64,000 nucleotides of DNA from Saprospiraceae bacterium (GCA_016711125.1 JADJTQ010000010.1:248001-312000), one strand, 5' to 3'; positions 18,366 through 29,394 are shown, numbered from the stretch's first letter. Numbers and translations: made by a program. Notes: generated by a model from the sequence alone, not told the origin.

Positions 18366-19655
18366 TTAGACCGGGAAACCAGGTTTAGGATACGAATAAA
18401 TGCCATTGGCATCGGGTCTTACCGGAGCCTGATCCCAATTGGTAATGTCGCGGTCTAATAGAGCATCCGAATTTAAAGCATCATCCCAGGTAATCAAATG
18501 ACCGGTATGAGCACCCATCCTACCCATAACAGCAGCTAGAGTGCTATAGGCTCCCCGTTGGGTGTCATTATGAGGCTTATTATTAATGATGGCGTCAAAA
18601 AGCCGGTCATGCTCTATTTGAAGCGAATCACCGCCATCCTTTTCATCAAACTTCCAAATGAGTTTACCCGCATGATTCTTAATTCCTTCATGCGGATTTG
18701 CGGTACCTTTTGTGCCGGTAAACCACACGCCATTCTTCGCCAAAGTCCGATCAATATTACGAATCTGACTGTGCATCCTCGTACCGTCAGGATAGGTATA
18801 CTCAATATAAAAATGGTCAAATACATCGCCGCTGTCCGGTCCCTCCAGTGCTGCTCTTCCTCCCAGCCCTTGTGCACTAACCGGATAACTATCCTTGACC
18901 CAATGCACGATATCGGCATTGTGTATTTGCAGGCCAGCCGGAGCACCTGCCCAAAGCCAGGTGAAATAATGGTAGTTTTTAATCTGAAAAGCTAATTCAG
19001 AAGTCGTCGAAGCCCGGGGTATTAATTCATAACCGCCTTTCATATAGTAACAGGTACTGGACAGTACATCGCCTATTGCTCCTTTCTGGATTCGTTTGAC
19101 CATCTCAGTATGGGCCGGGTCATAACGATTCTGCAGACCCACTACCACTTTTAGATTCTTTTCCGATGCCAGTTTCCCTGTCTTTAAAATTCGCTGGGTA
19201 CCGGGTCCATCACAGGAAAGCGGTTTTTCCAGAAAAACATGTTTGTTTTCCTGAACAGCAAACTCGAAATGCTCTGGCCGAAAAGCCGGGGGCGTAGCAA
19301 GAAGCACTAAATCACATTCACGAATGACTTTTTGATAAGCATCAAATCCAACATATCTCTTTTGAGACGGCACTTCAATTTGTTTGCTAAGCTCCTGTAT
19401 GGCGCTTAATTGCTTCACACAATTTTCGGTTTGCTCCGAAAAAACATCACCAACTGCCACCAGACGATTTCCGGGATTAGCCATTAAAGCCTGTGACGCT
19501 GCTCCGGTTCCTCTGCCACCACAACCCACCAAGCCAATTTTTAGACCATCGGAAGCGGATTTATCTTTAAATCTTTGGATACCCGGCCGTATCAAAATCC
19601 CTCCGGCCAGCATCGATGATTGTTGAATGAATTTCCTTCTATCGTGATTTGCCAT
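18366..19655 (-). CDS. Tat-exported Gfo/Idh/MocA-family oxidoreductase
   Basis: A 429-residue protein with a twin-arginine signal (DRRKFIQQSSMLAGG) followed by a Rossmann NAD(P) domain starting IGLVGCGGRGTGAAS near residue 41. EKPLSCDGPG near 152 is the usual active-site lysine motif of the family, and a C-terminal alpha/beta dimerisation domain follows (about 175-400). Exported members bind the cofactor before Tat transport and oxidise or epimerise sugars or sugar acids in the periplasm. It lies upstream of the ceramidase-family gene on the same strand. On the minus strand TAGTTTTG about 75 bp upstream of the start fits a Bacteroidota -7 box, but no matching -33 was found. The substrate is unknown. 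Confidence 0.85.
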   Translation of the reverse strand: MANHDRRKFIQQSSMLAGGILIRPGIQRFKDKSASDGLKIGLVGCGGRGTGAASQALMANPGNRLVAVGDVFSEQTENCVKQLSAIQELSKQIEVPSQKRYVGFDAYQKVIRECDLVLLATPPAFRPEHFEFAVQENKHVFLEKPLSCDGPGTQRILKTGKLASEKNLKVVVGLQNRYDPAHTEMVKRIQKGAIGDVLSSTCYYMKGGYELIPRASTTSELAFQIKNYHYFTWLWAGAPAGLQIHNADIVHWVKDSYPVSAQGLGGRAALEGPDSGDVFDHFYIEYTYPDGTRMHSQIRNIDRTLAKNGVWFTGTKGTANPHEGIKNHAGKLIWKFDEKDGGDSLQIEHDRLFDAIINNKPHNDTQRGAYSTLAAVMGRMGAHTGHLITWDDALNSDALLDRDITNWDQAPVRPDANGIYSYPKPGFPV

Positions 19656-20324
19656 TTGATATGAATTTTATGCGTCTTTGCAACTTGCTTTCATAAAAAT
19701 AACAAAACTAAAAGATCAAATGTGCAAAAGGTCTGATGACAACAGATTTGAACTGACGGAAATATTTGTTCAGAAGATTTAATACTTGGTTTCAAGAGCA
19801 TTGATAATCAATGTTTTAAGTTTATATTAAGCTATCCAATATACCCAAAGCTGAACAAAAATGATTCAAGTGTCCCAATTGTCCCGCAATTAATGCTTTC
19901 ACCCAATACAGCCTAACTCACTATTGTTTCCTTTGGTAAAATTTTCATTTTGCATTAACTACCTGTGGAGCACTCAAAATGTCCAACTCTTTGTTCGCTA
20001 TACCAATAGTTGATGTAAATTTTATATGTGTATCCCAGTGTTTACGGAGTGAAAGCAACATAAAATGTTGAGGACCACAAAGCTAGAGGTCATTCAATTG
20101 GCCAACCTATGAGTTCTTGTCCATGATAGCTTATCCACAATGTCTTGTTAAATTTAGGAACACCGAAGGAATATCTCAAGGGAGGGAAACTCTTTAATCT
20201 TAATTAGGCATTGCTCTTTGATGTAAGAACACCGCGGATCTCTCTGAATAATAAAATTGTTCTGTAGTCGGCCCTTTTTTTGAAACCAAGAATGTGAAGA
20301 GCCTACATCCTTTAGCAGGTCCGC
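19656..20324. other. Intergenic, no gene recognised
   Basis: About 670 bp with no supported ORF or structural RNA. It must carry the promoter of the Gfo/Idh/MocA gene at its left end and the 3' end of the L-domain gene at its right. Confidence 0.5.
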
Positions 20325-22337
20325 TTAAAATTGACATCCCCTATTCTTTATTACCAGTGTAGCATTTTCACCAACCTGAAACCCGGGATTGAGCTCCACC
20401 ACTGGTGCATCATAAAGACCAAAATGAGAAAGCATCAGACCAGGTGTCGTGGAGATGGTATCCACTGCTCTGAAAATACCATTCGGCTGATCCAGAAGTA
20501 AAGTCTGGATTTCGAGGCAATCATAGCAGCTACTGCGAACTTCCTCTTCATCCAGACAGCCGCTCCCATTACTGCCAATGGTCACCGGCTCACCATTTGT
20601 AAGCTGAGCACAAAGGGGTCTGATATTGCAAAATGATAAATTTGGATTGTCAATGATTTCAGTTCTCCCTGAGAATCTATATCCATCCAGTTGACTGATA
20701 TTCTGCAATGAGATATTATCAACTATTTGCAGCCTGAGGTTGGATGCAAGACCACTGATTCCATCCAGATGGATGAGGTTTTCGTTTTGAAGTATGATGA
20801 GACTACCTCCAATCTCCTTGATAGTTTCGAGCCCGGCCAAACTATTGATCAGGTGGTTGTTTGAGATTCTGAGGTCACCTCCGACATAGTGCAGATTAAT
20901 ACCCTCTAGTGTCGGTAATCCCTGACAAGAATCAATAGTGAAGTCGCCCTTGATAGAATCGATCTTAAACAAACTATTCAAATTAGTAATGTCAGTGTCG
21001 GCATCTCTAATTAGCACATTACCAAAAATCTCCGTGCAATCGGGATATCTGAGATGAAAACTGTCGATTTCTTCCTGGCTATTAAGATTTACCTGGTATG
21101 GACATGGCAGGTAAACCCCGCACGCTTCGACGACATCATTTGGACCATCGCAACCCTCAGCATTGTTTTGAATTTCCAAAAGCATACCAGCTTCAATAAA
21201 ATTACAAACCGCTGGAATATTACATAGTGACAACAAAGGATTGTTGAGAATTCTAATATTTCCACTAATATGACTAAAAGCAGAAAGTGCCAAGATGCTT
21301 TGAAGCATTTGATTATCATTGATCGTAATCGAGGTGACTTCAACTAACGAATCCAGACCTGTTAGATCCGCCAACTGCTCATTGTCACTGACGATAAGGC
21401 TTGATCCGATATAGAACAGAGATTCTAACGATGTAATTTCGGTCAATTCAGAGTTTTGCTGTATTTTTAAATTTTGACTAACAAATTGCAGGGAATCCAG
21501 CCCGTAGAGAGACACCAAATTTGTATTGGCCACCAGACTCAAATTTGTCAATTCTTTGATCCGTTGCAATCCCGATAGACTGGCTAGTGATGGGCAATTG
21601 GTAATCGTTAAATTGCTACCAATAAAATCAACATTATAGAGGTCTTGAAGATCTGACAGGTTAGGATTATCCATAATCGATAAATTCGAAGAAATCATCC
21701 TTAATGAGCCCAGGCCCGATAAAGAAGACAAGTTGGCATTGTATCTCAAAGTCAGATAATCAACATTCAGGATCGAGTCCAGTCCATTTAGATTAATAAG
21801 AGCATCGCAATAATTGACATTCAAATTTGACAATGATTTTAGAGCGGAGAAACTGCCCAAAGAATTCACCTGAGGACATGTAGATAGATATAGAGCACTA
21901 ACATAACTGAGGGAGGGAAAGAAACCCAAACTCTCAAGTGAATCACAATCATTCACAAATAGAGTGCCACCAAAAGGCTGAAAAGCATTCCCAATTCTTT
22001 GAAGGCTTTGGAAGCCATCAAGTTCCTTTAGCCTGTGATTAAACCCTATAAAAACATCCCCATTCACCGTAGCCAGACTATCCAATCCTTGGATGGATTC
22101 AAGATTTGTTAATCGGATTCTTAGACTGCCTCCAATATGATTGAGTGGATAAAGACTATCGATGCTAACGATATCTTCACCTTGAATTACCACCTCTGAA
22201 TTTATCGAGTTACAATCAGGGTAGCGAATGGGAAAACTATCAATGGATTCCTGCGAATAGAAAAGACCGGAAGGACACTGGGCATATAATCCTATGTCTA
22301 GCAGAATAAAACCCAGCACCAACATCAGATTCCTCAT
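20325..22337 (-). CDS. Surface protein with receptor-L-domain/leucine-rich repeats
   Basis: A 670-residue secreted protein (signal LMLVLGFILLDIGLYAQ). It contains about 20 leucine-rich repeats of the form LxGLDSLxxVxxxLxIxxNxxL, as in receptor L-domain-like folds. Two homologous modules are visible: the first starts CPSGLFYSQESIDSF and the second CPYQVNLNSQEEIDSF near residue 411. Each ends in a Cys-rich cap with the form N-P-x-L-S-x-CN-I (PLLSLCNI, PNLSFCNI). The C-terminus (about 620-670) is a short beta domain ending in VIKNRGCQF. Such proteins are usual in Bacteroidota surface proteins and probably mediate binding. No catalytic residues are seen. It stands alone, is leftward, and has an intact frame. 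Confidence 0.8.
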   Translation of the reverse strand: MRNLMLVLGFILLDIGLYAQCPSGLFYSQESIDSFPIRYPDCNSINSEVVIQGEDIVSIDSLYPLNHIGGSLRIRLTNLESIQGLDSLATVNGDVFIGFNHRLKELDGFQSLQRIGNAFQPFGGTLFVNDCDSLESLGFFPSLSYVSALYLSTCPQVNSLGSFSALKSLSNLNVNYCDALINLNGLDSILNVDYLTLRYNANLSSLSGLGSLRMISSNLSIMDNPNLSDLQDLYNVDFIGSNLTITNCPSLASLSGLQRIKELTNLSLVANTNLVSLYGLDSLQFVSQNLKIQQNSELTEITSLESLFYIGSSLIVSDNEQLADLTGLDSLVEVTSITINDNQMLQSILALSAFSHISGNIRILNNPLLSLCNIPAVCNFIEAGMLLEIQNNAEGCDGPNDVVEACGVYLPCPYQVNLNSQEEIDSFHLRYPDCTEIFGNVLIRDADTDITNLNSLFKIDSIKGDFTIDSCQGLPTLEGINLHYVGGDLRISNNHLINSLAGLETIKEIGGSLIILQNENLIHLDGISGLASNLRLQIVDNISLQNISQLDGYRFSGRTEIIDNPNLSFCNIRPLCAQLTNGEPVTIGSNGSGCLDEEEVRSSCYDCLEIQTLLLDQPNGIFRAVDTISTTPGLMLSHFGLYDAPVVELNPGFQVGENATLVIKNRGCQF

Positions 22338-22648
22338 AAAGCCCCTTATCTAGCTTGATTGTAAATGAAATCCAATATAGTATATTCTGAAAGAAGATTA
22401 TCCTGGTCGATACCAAGCAAATAATTGCCGAGTATCGATTTGTGTCGGATTACCAACTACCCCTTCCTGCCTATTCGAACCACCCAGAATATAAATTTTG
22501 GGCATTTTTTTAATTTATAAGGGCATATTTGCATTCAAATTCGAAACCTCAAGAAATTATTGGCAGATGATGCTGCGAACTTTGTGCTAGAGACAAAGTA
22601 AAACTTATCACTTAATCGGATGGATAGAATCACGACTATGCCTGGCCC
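22338..22648. other. Intergenic, no gene recognised
   Basis: About 310 bp between the L-domain gene and the 3' end of the efflux operon. No clear terminator hairpin was found. Confidence 0.4.
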
Positions 22649-25600
22649 CTACCGCCCCCTTACCTCTACCCTCGGTGGTATCAAATAATAAAGAACGGGT
22701 GTCACCAATCGACTCAACATCGTCGAACTGATTAGGCCACCAATTAGTACTATAGCCAGCGGACTAATCAACGGACTATTTTCAAGCACCAGTGGTGTCA
22801 TGCCAGCTATTGCCGTCAGGCTGGTGAGTAAAATGGGTAGAAATCGGGTTTCGGCACCATCCATCACGGCCTGATAAAGATCCATACCTTTTTCCCGAAG
22901 GCCATTAGTATAATCGACCATCAGAATTGAGTTTTTCACCTCGATACCTGCCAGGGCAATAATGCCGATCGTAGCGACAAAGGACAAAGTCTCACCTGCA
23001 ATCCAGAGGGCTACTAAAGCCCCAATAAAACCCATTGGTATCACACTTAAAACAATCAGGGTTGATTTAAACGTCCGAAATTCAAGAATAAGGATCGCTA
23101 ACAAACCAAAGACTGTCAAAATAATAATCGTCTCAATGCCTCCAAATGATTCTTCCCTGGAAAGCCGTTCACCCGCTGCCATAAGACGATATCCCTGGGG
23201 TAATTTTATTTCGGAATTGATACGACCAATGATCGCATCCGTCATCTGATCGGTATTATATCCGGTTTGCACGAAACTACTCACCTGACTATATCTTTCC
23301 TTATTATAATGCCGGATTACCGGAGGTGCAGGCAATAGCGAAATCGAAGCAATCGACTTCAGTGGAACTAAGTCTCCTCCCAAAGAGGTGACATGAATGC
23401 GGTCAAAATTCTCCAGAGCATTGGTACTATTTTGACGAATCGAAACCTGCATTTCAATCTCATCATCACTCGCATTTCTTAATTCTCCGATTTCCAGGCC
23501 GGCGATCGCCAAACGGACCGTTTTAGCAACTTCGGCGGAGGTGAGTCCATAAAAGCCAGCTTTGTCTTTATCAATTTTAATCGTAAATTCTGATTTTTTA
23601 TACTTCAAATCATTTCTCACATAAAGGTTACCCTCGGTCGAATGAAAAATACCTTCCATTTTTTCACTTAGTGATTCAAGGGTGTCAAGATCACTGCCAA
23701 TGATTCGCATTTCAATCGGAGCACTTACCGGAGTGCCTTGCTGAAATCTTCTGATCTCCACTCGCGTTCCGGCATAGTCGTCTAATTGTCCCCGTAGACT
23801 GTCTGCAAAGTTCAAGATCTCAGGTACTTCGGCATAGTCATCCAGATAAACCATGATCTGACCCAGATTGTCTGACGATTGCTTTTGGAATTCGTTATAG
23901 TAAATCCGTGGATTGCCTTTACCGGCATTGCTCGCCACCCGGACAACATCCGACTTTGCCAAGAGAAATTTTTCGATTTTTCGAATCACTTTATCCGTAT
24001 GCTCAAGATTGCTTCCTGGCTCCGTTTCGATATCGATAACTACAATGGGTTTTTCGGAGGCCGGAAAAAGACTTAATCCCAATTTAGGAATGAGCAAAAA
24101 TGATGACCCAAAAATCAATGCTGCTCCGACTAAAGTAAGGACCGGATGTTTAATACACCATTTTAATAGCCGCTGATAGGGATCATTAATATATAACTTA
24201 AAAGCACGGAAAAAATAATTGCCCTTAGAATGGCTTGATTTTTCGTGTCCTTTTAATAAAATACTAGATAGGAAAGGAATTATAGTAACCGAAACAAAAA
24301 GTGAAGCCAACACGGTAAGCATCACTGCCATCGGCAAAGACCGGATAAAATCGCCCGATCCTTCCGGCAAATTCGCAAGGGGTAAAAAGGCCAATAAAAG
24401 AGTGGCGGTACATCCTAGAATGGCCACTATAATATGATTGGTCGCCGACACGGCAGCTTCCTTAGCAGAAATACCTCCCCGCATATACCGCTCAATATTT
24501 TCTACCACCACAATACTATCATCAACTAGTAAACCAAGGGCAATCACCATGCCCACAATGCTCAATTGATTGAGCGTGTAGCCCATCAGATCAAGTAAAA
24601 ATAATCCGATACTCAATGACAAGGGTATGGAGATCATCACGATAATAGATGCTCTAAATCCCAATGGTAGCAAAGTGAGTAAAACCAAAAAAATGGCAAT
24701 AGCAAAATCCCAGCCCAATCCCGACAACCGATGTTTTACTCCTTTTTCCTGATCAAATGCATGAGCCATTTCGATACTGGCAGGTAATTGTGCTGAAAAT
24801 TCCTCCAGAATCTCCTCCATGTGTTGTCGGGTAGCGATGATGTTTCTTTGATCTTTCATCGCTGTAATCACCCAAACGGCCCGACGACCATTGTAACGCG
24901 CAATGTGGTCTGCGTTTTCCAGACTAAGGTATACATCGGCCAAATCTTTTAACCGGGTTATATTGCCTTGTGGACTGGTATTTAAAATGGTATTTCTTAC
25001 ATCGTCGATATTTTCAAATTCAGATTGAGTCTTTATATTGTAGGTTCTTGCTCCAAGATCAATATCCCCTCCCGGTATATTGACATTGTTGGCCTCAATT
25101 AAACCCAAGACCTGATTAAGGCCCAGTCCTAATTGAGCCATTTTCTCTAAATCAATTTCTATTTTAATCAGTTGATCAGGCACTGCCTGCACTTCCACCC
25201 ATTTAATATCCCGGATACGCTCAAGATTTTTTTCGAGTAGCTCGGCATACTTTTTCAATTCCCGCATTTCAGCAGTTTCAGAAATTAATGCTGTTTGTAG
25301 TATAGCCACATCACTGCTGGCAGCCCGCTGCACATCCAACCGAATTAGGCCTTCCGGCAAATCACGACGCAATTGATTGATTTCACGGTTAATGTCATTA
25401 TTCTTATTGTCGACATTGACCCCATAATTAAATTCAACCAACATGACCAACAATCCATCACGAATGGTCGATTCAATTTTTTGATATCTTCCAATTTGTA
25501 GAGTTCCTCTTCGATGGGGTCAGCAACCAATTCTTCCATGTCAGTGGGTGACGTGCCTGGATACAACCCTACGATGCTAAATATCGGAGCACCAAAAGGC

Positions 25601-25713
25601 GGATCTTCACTGCGCGGCATATTGAATAAAGAATTCATGCCCAGGAGTACCGCAGCAATAAAAATGATCAGCGTAAACTGATAGTTCTGAACAAAAAACC
25701 GGTTGAAATTCAT
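22649..25713 (-). CDS. RND efflux permease (AcrB/HAE family), one frameshift
   Basis: About 1021 residues after restoring one A in the A-run at 25477-25482 (complement strand). The N-terminus (MNFNRFFVQNYQFTLIIF, first membrane helix) and the large C-terminal ORF then join smoothly through EDIKKIESTIRDGLLVM. Two sets of membrane helices flank porter domains. GLLVDDSIVVVENIERYM in the fourth helix holds the paired aspartates of the proton relay. A second repeat (LAGIEVKNSILMVDYTN) marks the later half. It pumps small toxic compounds out of the cell using the proton gradient, with the adjacent membrane-fusion protein and TolC-type channel. It is last in the tetR-tolC-MFP-RND operon. The frameshift lies in a homopolymer, so a real loss is unlikely. 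Confidence 0.9.
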
Positions 25714-25734
25714 TGGATTTGTTTTTAGGGTTGA

Positions 25735-26792
25735 TTAGTGCTCGGCAACTACAATCTGGTCACCTTCTTCAAGATAAACCGCTCCAATCGTCACGACTTG
25801 GTCGATCCCCTCAAGGCCCGGTTCGACAATCACCCTGGCTCCCAGGACACGTGTAATAATGATCGGAATAATTTTTGCTTTTCCCTGAAGATCGATCACA
25901 AATACGGTAGCCTGCAAGCCGTTGGTATTTACGAGCGCTTCTATAGGAATCGTCGTTTGCATTTTGGCAGCACCAGGTGCCATCTGAACCTTACAGATCA
26001 TACCAGCTGCCAGCGAAGGAGGTTGCTTTTTAAAGATCAATTCGATATCCAGCGTACCACTGGCGTCACCAGCGACCACTGCTTTGTCAGATACAATCGC
26101 TTCGTACATCTCACCCGGATATGCATCCAGATTGATGACGGCTAAATCACCTCTCTTAATCTGACTCCAATCGCGATCGATTAATCCGGTTTTTACGCGC
26201 CAATCCTGATTGGCCACGCCGAGTATCACATATACAGGCTGACCTGGACCAGCAATCTCACCCTCATGTAGCAGCTGTTGTACAATTTTTCCACTAGTCG
26301 GTGATCTGGCTTCACTGTATTGCTGATTAAATTGGGCGATGGTCTGGTTTTGTTGGGCGACTTGCAGAGCCGTACTCGCATTTTGCACTTGCTCCAAGGT
26401 GGCCACACTATCTGCATGTAGATTAGAGACTCGTTGAAGATCTCGTTCCGATTTGATAACCACTTCTTCCGCCTGCCTCACTTGAGCATCAATTTCCGTC
26501 TTTAGAAGAGTGGCTAAAAGTTGTCCTTGTCGTACGAAATCTCCTTCCTTAAAGTAAGTTCGATCAACCACTCCACCTGTTTTAAAGGCTGGTTTGCCTT
26601 CGGTTTTACTAACAATCACTCCCATGCTTTTGATCGTTGCAAGCAGTGAATCCTGTTCAACGGCGGCAGTCTTGACAAAAGACTGGTGCTGGTGGCACGT
26701 GGTGAATCGACTTGTTCCGTACCTTGTGGTTGCGATTGGCAGCCCATCTGGGTTAGAATGGCAAAGCCGAAGAAATAAAAGTAGATTTTCAT
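25735..26792 (-). CDS. Efflux membrane-fusion lipoprotein (HlyD/AcrA family), one frameshift
   Basis: About 352 residues if one T is restored in the run at 26677-26680 (complement). The preferred start, ATG 26792, gives a lipoprotein signal (MKIYFYFFGFAILTQMGC). A longer ORF starting at 26847 reads in the other frame upstream of the indel and lacks a signal. The mature part has the lipoyl-like half motifs (KTGGVVDRTYFKEGDFVRQG, and IVQQLLHEGEIAGPGQ), a central coiled-coil hairpin and a beta-barrel. It bridges the inner-membrane RND pump and the outer-membrane channel. It is 21 bp from the RND gene and 32 bp from the TolC gene, clearly one operon. Confidence 0.85.
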
Positions 26793-26824
26793 TTGAATTT
26801 GGTATTGTGAAATGATGTAAATTT

Positions 26825-28159
26825 TTAGTCGATCGGGTACAAGGCATTTACATAGTGGTACTGTGCCCATCTATTCCATGCCTGGTACCGGCTGATTAGG
26901 TAACTAATTTCTGATTGGGTTATCTGGGTCCGGGCATCAAGCAGTTCCAGGTAGTTGGCTGAGCCAGCCTGATATCTTTTCAGAACATCCCGATAGATGC
27001 TTTGTGCAGCGTCGATTCTGAGCTCAAAAGTCATCGCCTGACTAATACTGGCCTCCAGATTTTCCTGGGCTATTTCGCGTTGCAATGTTAGGTGCTCTTC
27101 GACATGGTGTCTTTGTTCCCTTTGAACTTCCAGTCCGGCCGAAGCCTGTTGTCGTCGCATTTGATTTCGTTTGCCATCGAAAAGATTCCATTCCAGATTA
27201 ATACCCAGGATGGCATATGGTGCCAGACCAAAATCAAAATCCTGCGATCCCAAATCAACCTGAGCTCCAAGGTGCGGTTTGAAAAACTGCCGCTCCCTTT
27301 CCACGGCAAGCTCCTGGAGCTGCACTCCCAGATCCATTTGTTGCAGATCTTCGAGCGTACCCGCATCACCGGCAAGGTCAAGCAAGGGTAATTCCGGCAA
27401 ATCGATGATTAGTTCGTCACGGTTGGTTTCATTTTTGCCCAGTAAAAACTCCAGATACCTCCATGCATTCTCCTCGGAGGCTTTCGCTTCAATGACCTGT
27501 GACGCAACTACGGCTTTCTCACCTTCAATTCTTGACCTGGCTGAAGGTAATGCCATATTATTTCGGATCATACTTTCCGTGCTGCGCCCGGCCTCTTCGA
27601 GAAGATTATTGGCTGATTCATATACCCCCAGCGCCTCAGTAGCCTGTTTCCACTGAAAGTAGCCTTCCTGCAACTCTTTGATCAAAAGCCGTTTATAAGC
27701 CTTTACCTCTAGTACTTTGAGTGCTTCTTGTTTAAACTTGGCGGTTCTGTTGATGGCCAGATCAGGATAAAAAATGGGTTGCTGTAAACGAAACCGAGCA
27801 TCGTAGAAATTATTGGGAAGAAAGAGAATGGTTTGATTTTGCAGAGTCGGAAATTTTTGGCTAGCGGTCAATTCATTGAGTTGTGAATGCACCGGATTGA
27901 GTAAATCTCCGATCGGAAAATCCATCGAACGGCCCCCCGCAGCCAGAGTGTACTGAGTGCCAAAAGTAATCGACGGCCGAAACATCGCTTTTGCTTCCGT
28001 TAGTGCAGCCTGTGCCTGAGTCAATTCAAATTCCTTAGCCTTCAGCTGATGGTTGTTGTCCCAGGCTTTCCGGATTAAGGGATCAAATTGCTGAGCATGC
28101 CCGACACCCGAAACTCCGAGCATCAGTAGCCAGATTAGAGATCTTCGAATATTGTTCAT
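26825..28159 (-). CDS. TolC-family outer-membrane efflux channel
   Basis: 444 residues with a signal peptide (SLIWLLMLGVSGVGHAQ) and long helical coiled-coil stretches of two homologous halves, as in TolC/OprM (KAKEFELTQAQAALTEAKAM in the first; ERERQFFKPHLGAQVDLGS leading into the second). The C-terminal conserved segment is VLKRYQAGSANYLELLDART. It forms the trimeric exit duct for the RND pump. It starts only 34 bp after the tetR gene, and a copy of the presumed TetR operator covers that gap. The frame is intact. Confidence 0.88.
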   Translation of the reverse strand: MNNIRRSLIWLLMLGVSGVGHAQQFDPLIRKAWDNNHQLKAKEFELTQAQAALTEAKAMFRPSITFGTQYTLAAGGRSMDFPIGDLLNPVHSQLNELTASQKFPTLQNQTILFLPNNFYDARFRLQQPIFYPDLAINRTAKFKQEALKVLEVKAYKRLLIKELQEGYFQWKQATEALGVYESANNLLEEAGRSTESMIRNNMALPSARSRIEGEKAVVASQVIEAKASEENAWRYLEFLLGKNETNRDELIIDLPELPLLDLAGDAGTLEDLQQMDLGVQLQELAVERERQFFKPHLGAQVDLGSQDFDFGLAPYAILGINLEWNLFDGKRNQMRRQQASAGLEVQREQRHHVEEHLTLQREIAQENLEASISQAMTFELRIDAAQSIYRDVLKRYQAGSANYLELLDARTQITQSEISYLISRYQAWNRWAQYHYVNALYPID

Positions 28160-28178
28160 TTAGTATACAGTGTTCATT
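28159..28178 (-). promoter_or_regulatory. Candidate TetR operator before the tolC gene
   Basis: Read on the minus strand, AATGAACACTGTATACTAAA matches the sequence before tetR (AATGAACAGTGTTTAGTAAA, 28831-28850, plus strand) at 17 of 20 positions. It abuts the tolC start codon. Repression by the encoded TetR is inferred. Confidence 0.5.
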
Positions 28179-28193
28179 AACAATGAAAAAAAA

Positions 28194-28805
28194 TTACTTA
28201 AAGATGCATCTCATGACCGAGTCGATGGTCTTACTGATCAAGTCGGGACCTCCACCTTGCTCCACCATCTCCAATCGTTGGGTCAAAGCCAGATTGACGA
28301 GTCCGTGTACGGTGCTCCACATATGCAAGGCAAGCAGTCGGGCTTCGCGTACGGTAGTTCGATCCTGATCAATAACCTCCTGACAGGTTTCGACTAAAAA
28401 TTCAAATAAACTTATGCCCCGGCCCCACTCTTCCTTACACTTTTCCAAATGCTGAATAGGTTGCGGGGCATTAAACATGACCTGGTACCATTCCGGGTTT
28501 TTCAGACCAAAAACAACGTATCCATGACCAATTTTCCGTATACGTTCGACAGGGTCGGAGGACTCGAAAGCTTCCTGCAGATCTTCCACCATCAGCGCAA
28601 ATCCCATCTCCATTAGCTCGTAGACGATTTCATCCTTATCCTTAAAGTACAGGTATATTGTGGCCGGACTATACTCTGCCGCTGTCGCAATATTGCGAAT
28701 GCTCAGGTTCTCCTGTCCTTCCTTAATCAGGATCTCCCGGGCCTTATCAAGGATCTTGTCTCTCAGTTCTTGCTTTTCGCGCTCTCTTCTTTCGGTTATT
28801 CCCAT
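28194..28805 (-). CDS. TetR/AcrR-family regulator of the efflux operon
   Basis: 203 residues. The N-terminal HTH (about 12-60) contains LSIRNIATAAEYSPATIYLY followed by FKDKDEIVYEL, the usual TetR recognition-helix layout. The C-terminal ligand-binding domain (WHG-like) spans about 75-200, with GFALMVEDLQEAFE and LALHMWSTVHGLVNLALTQR. It is the first gene of tetR-tolC-MFP-RND and very likely represses its own operon, releasing on binding a drug-like ligand. Two related operator-like sequences lie at its promoter and before tolC. The frame is intact. Confidence 0.88.
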   Translation of the reverse strand: MGITERREREKQELRDKILDKAREILIKEGQENLSIRNIATAAEYSPATIYLYFKDKDEIVYELMEMGFALMVEDLQEAFESSDPVERIRKIGHGYVVFGLKNPEWYQVMFNAPQPIQHLEKCKEEWGRGISLFEFLVETCQEVIDQDRTTVREARLLALHMWSTVHGLVNLALTQRLEMVEQGGGPDLISKTIDSVMRCIFK

Positions 28806-28816
28806 TAGTTGTGTTT

Positions 28817-28850
28817 AACACTGCAAATATAATGAACAGTGTTTAGTAAA
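28817..28850. promoter_or_regulatory. Inverted repeat at the tetR promoter (candidate operator)
   Basis: AACACTG (28817-28823) and CAGTGTT (28837-28843) form an exact inverted repeat that brackets the -7 box. The right arm lies within the 20-bp motif shared with the sequence before tolC. Confidence 0.55.
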
Positions 28851-28855
28851 GTCAA
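28824..28855 (-). promoter_or_regulatory. Promoter of the tetR-efflux operon
   Basis: On the minus strand TTG (28855-28853), then 21 bp, then TATATTTG (28831-28824). This is an exact fit to the Bacteroidota -33/-7 consensus. The start codon follows about 20 bp downstream, giving a very short leader. Confidence 0.75.
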
Positions 28856-28974
28856 GTAAAAGGGCAACTTTTTTTTTTGGAAGGGGTGATAAAACTATGT
28901 GGGCACCAACACAGGCATTGAAACTTGACAGAAGAAATCAAATAAGGTGGAAATAGGAAAGGACTTAAGATGGA

Positions 28975-29155
28975 GAAAGAATCCCGAAGGGATTCAACAT
29001 TGAATAACTCCGGATGAAATCCGGAGGTATGGAATATAAATCATCCAACCACAGATAGGGAGAAAGAATCCCGAAGGGATTCAACATGAATAACTCCGGA
29101 TGAAATCCGGAGTAATGAAGTACAAATAATCCAACCACAGAGTGGTTGAACTTAA
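28975..29155. repeat. Two tandem units of a three-hairpin REP-like repeat
   Basis: Each unit of about 90 bp contains GAATCCCGAAGGGATTC, then CTCCGGATGAAATCCGGAG, then CCAACCACA with TGGTTG in full-length units. The first unit lacks most of the third hairpin. They are transcribed into strong stem-loops in either direction. A third unit lies at 29441-29543. No REP-associated transposase is in the window. Confidence 0.75.
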
Positions 29156-29231
29156 GAACCGAACTCAATGGGCCGGAATGATATGAACAAGATATTCTGA
29201 ATATTGGATTGAAAAAAAATCTTTAGAGACC

Positions 29232-29301
29232 AATTGTTCAACCACGCTGTGGTTGTTTACCGAAATAAATGAGTAACCTGGAATTGCATTCCAGGCTACT
29301 C
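29232..29301. repeat. Two isolated hairpins within the REP-like region
   Basis: CAACCACGCTGTGGTTG and a longer stem with arms GAGTA-CCTGGAAT and ATTCCAGG-TACTC. The second could work as a bidirectional terminator but lacks a T-run. Confidence 0.5.
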
Positions 29302-29394
29302 ACCTTCAACCCTTCCATGGTTGTCTGGAACCTTGCTTAAGACCTGTAACGATAAAGCACAACTACAGACAAGTCAGGCGCAACCTAGTTTGTT

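Noticed and set aside
26793..26847. Upstream start for the membrane-fusion protein
   Set aside because: That frame has no signal peptide and only joins the body because of the indel. ATG 26792 gives a good lipoprotein signal.
28965..29168. ORF in the hairpin array
   Set aside because: Its sequence is just the REP-like repeats translated (repeating MLNPFGILSP). It has no independent support.
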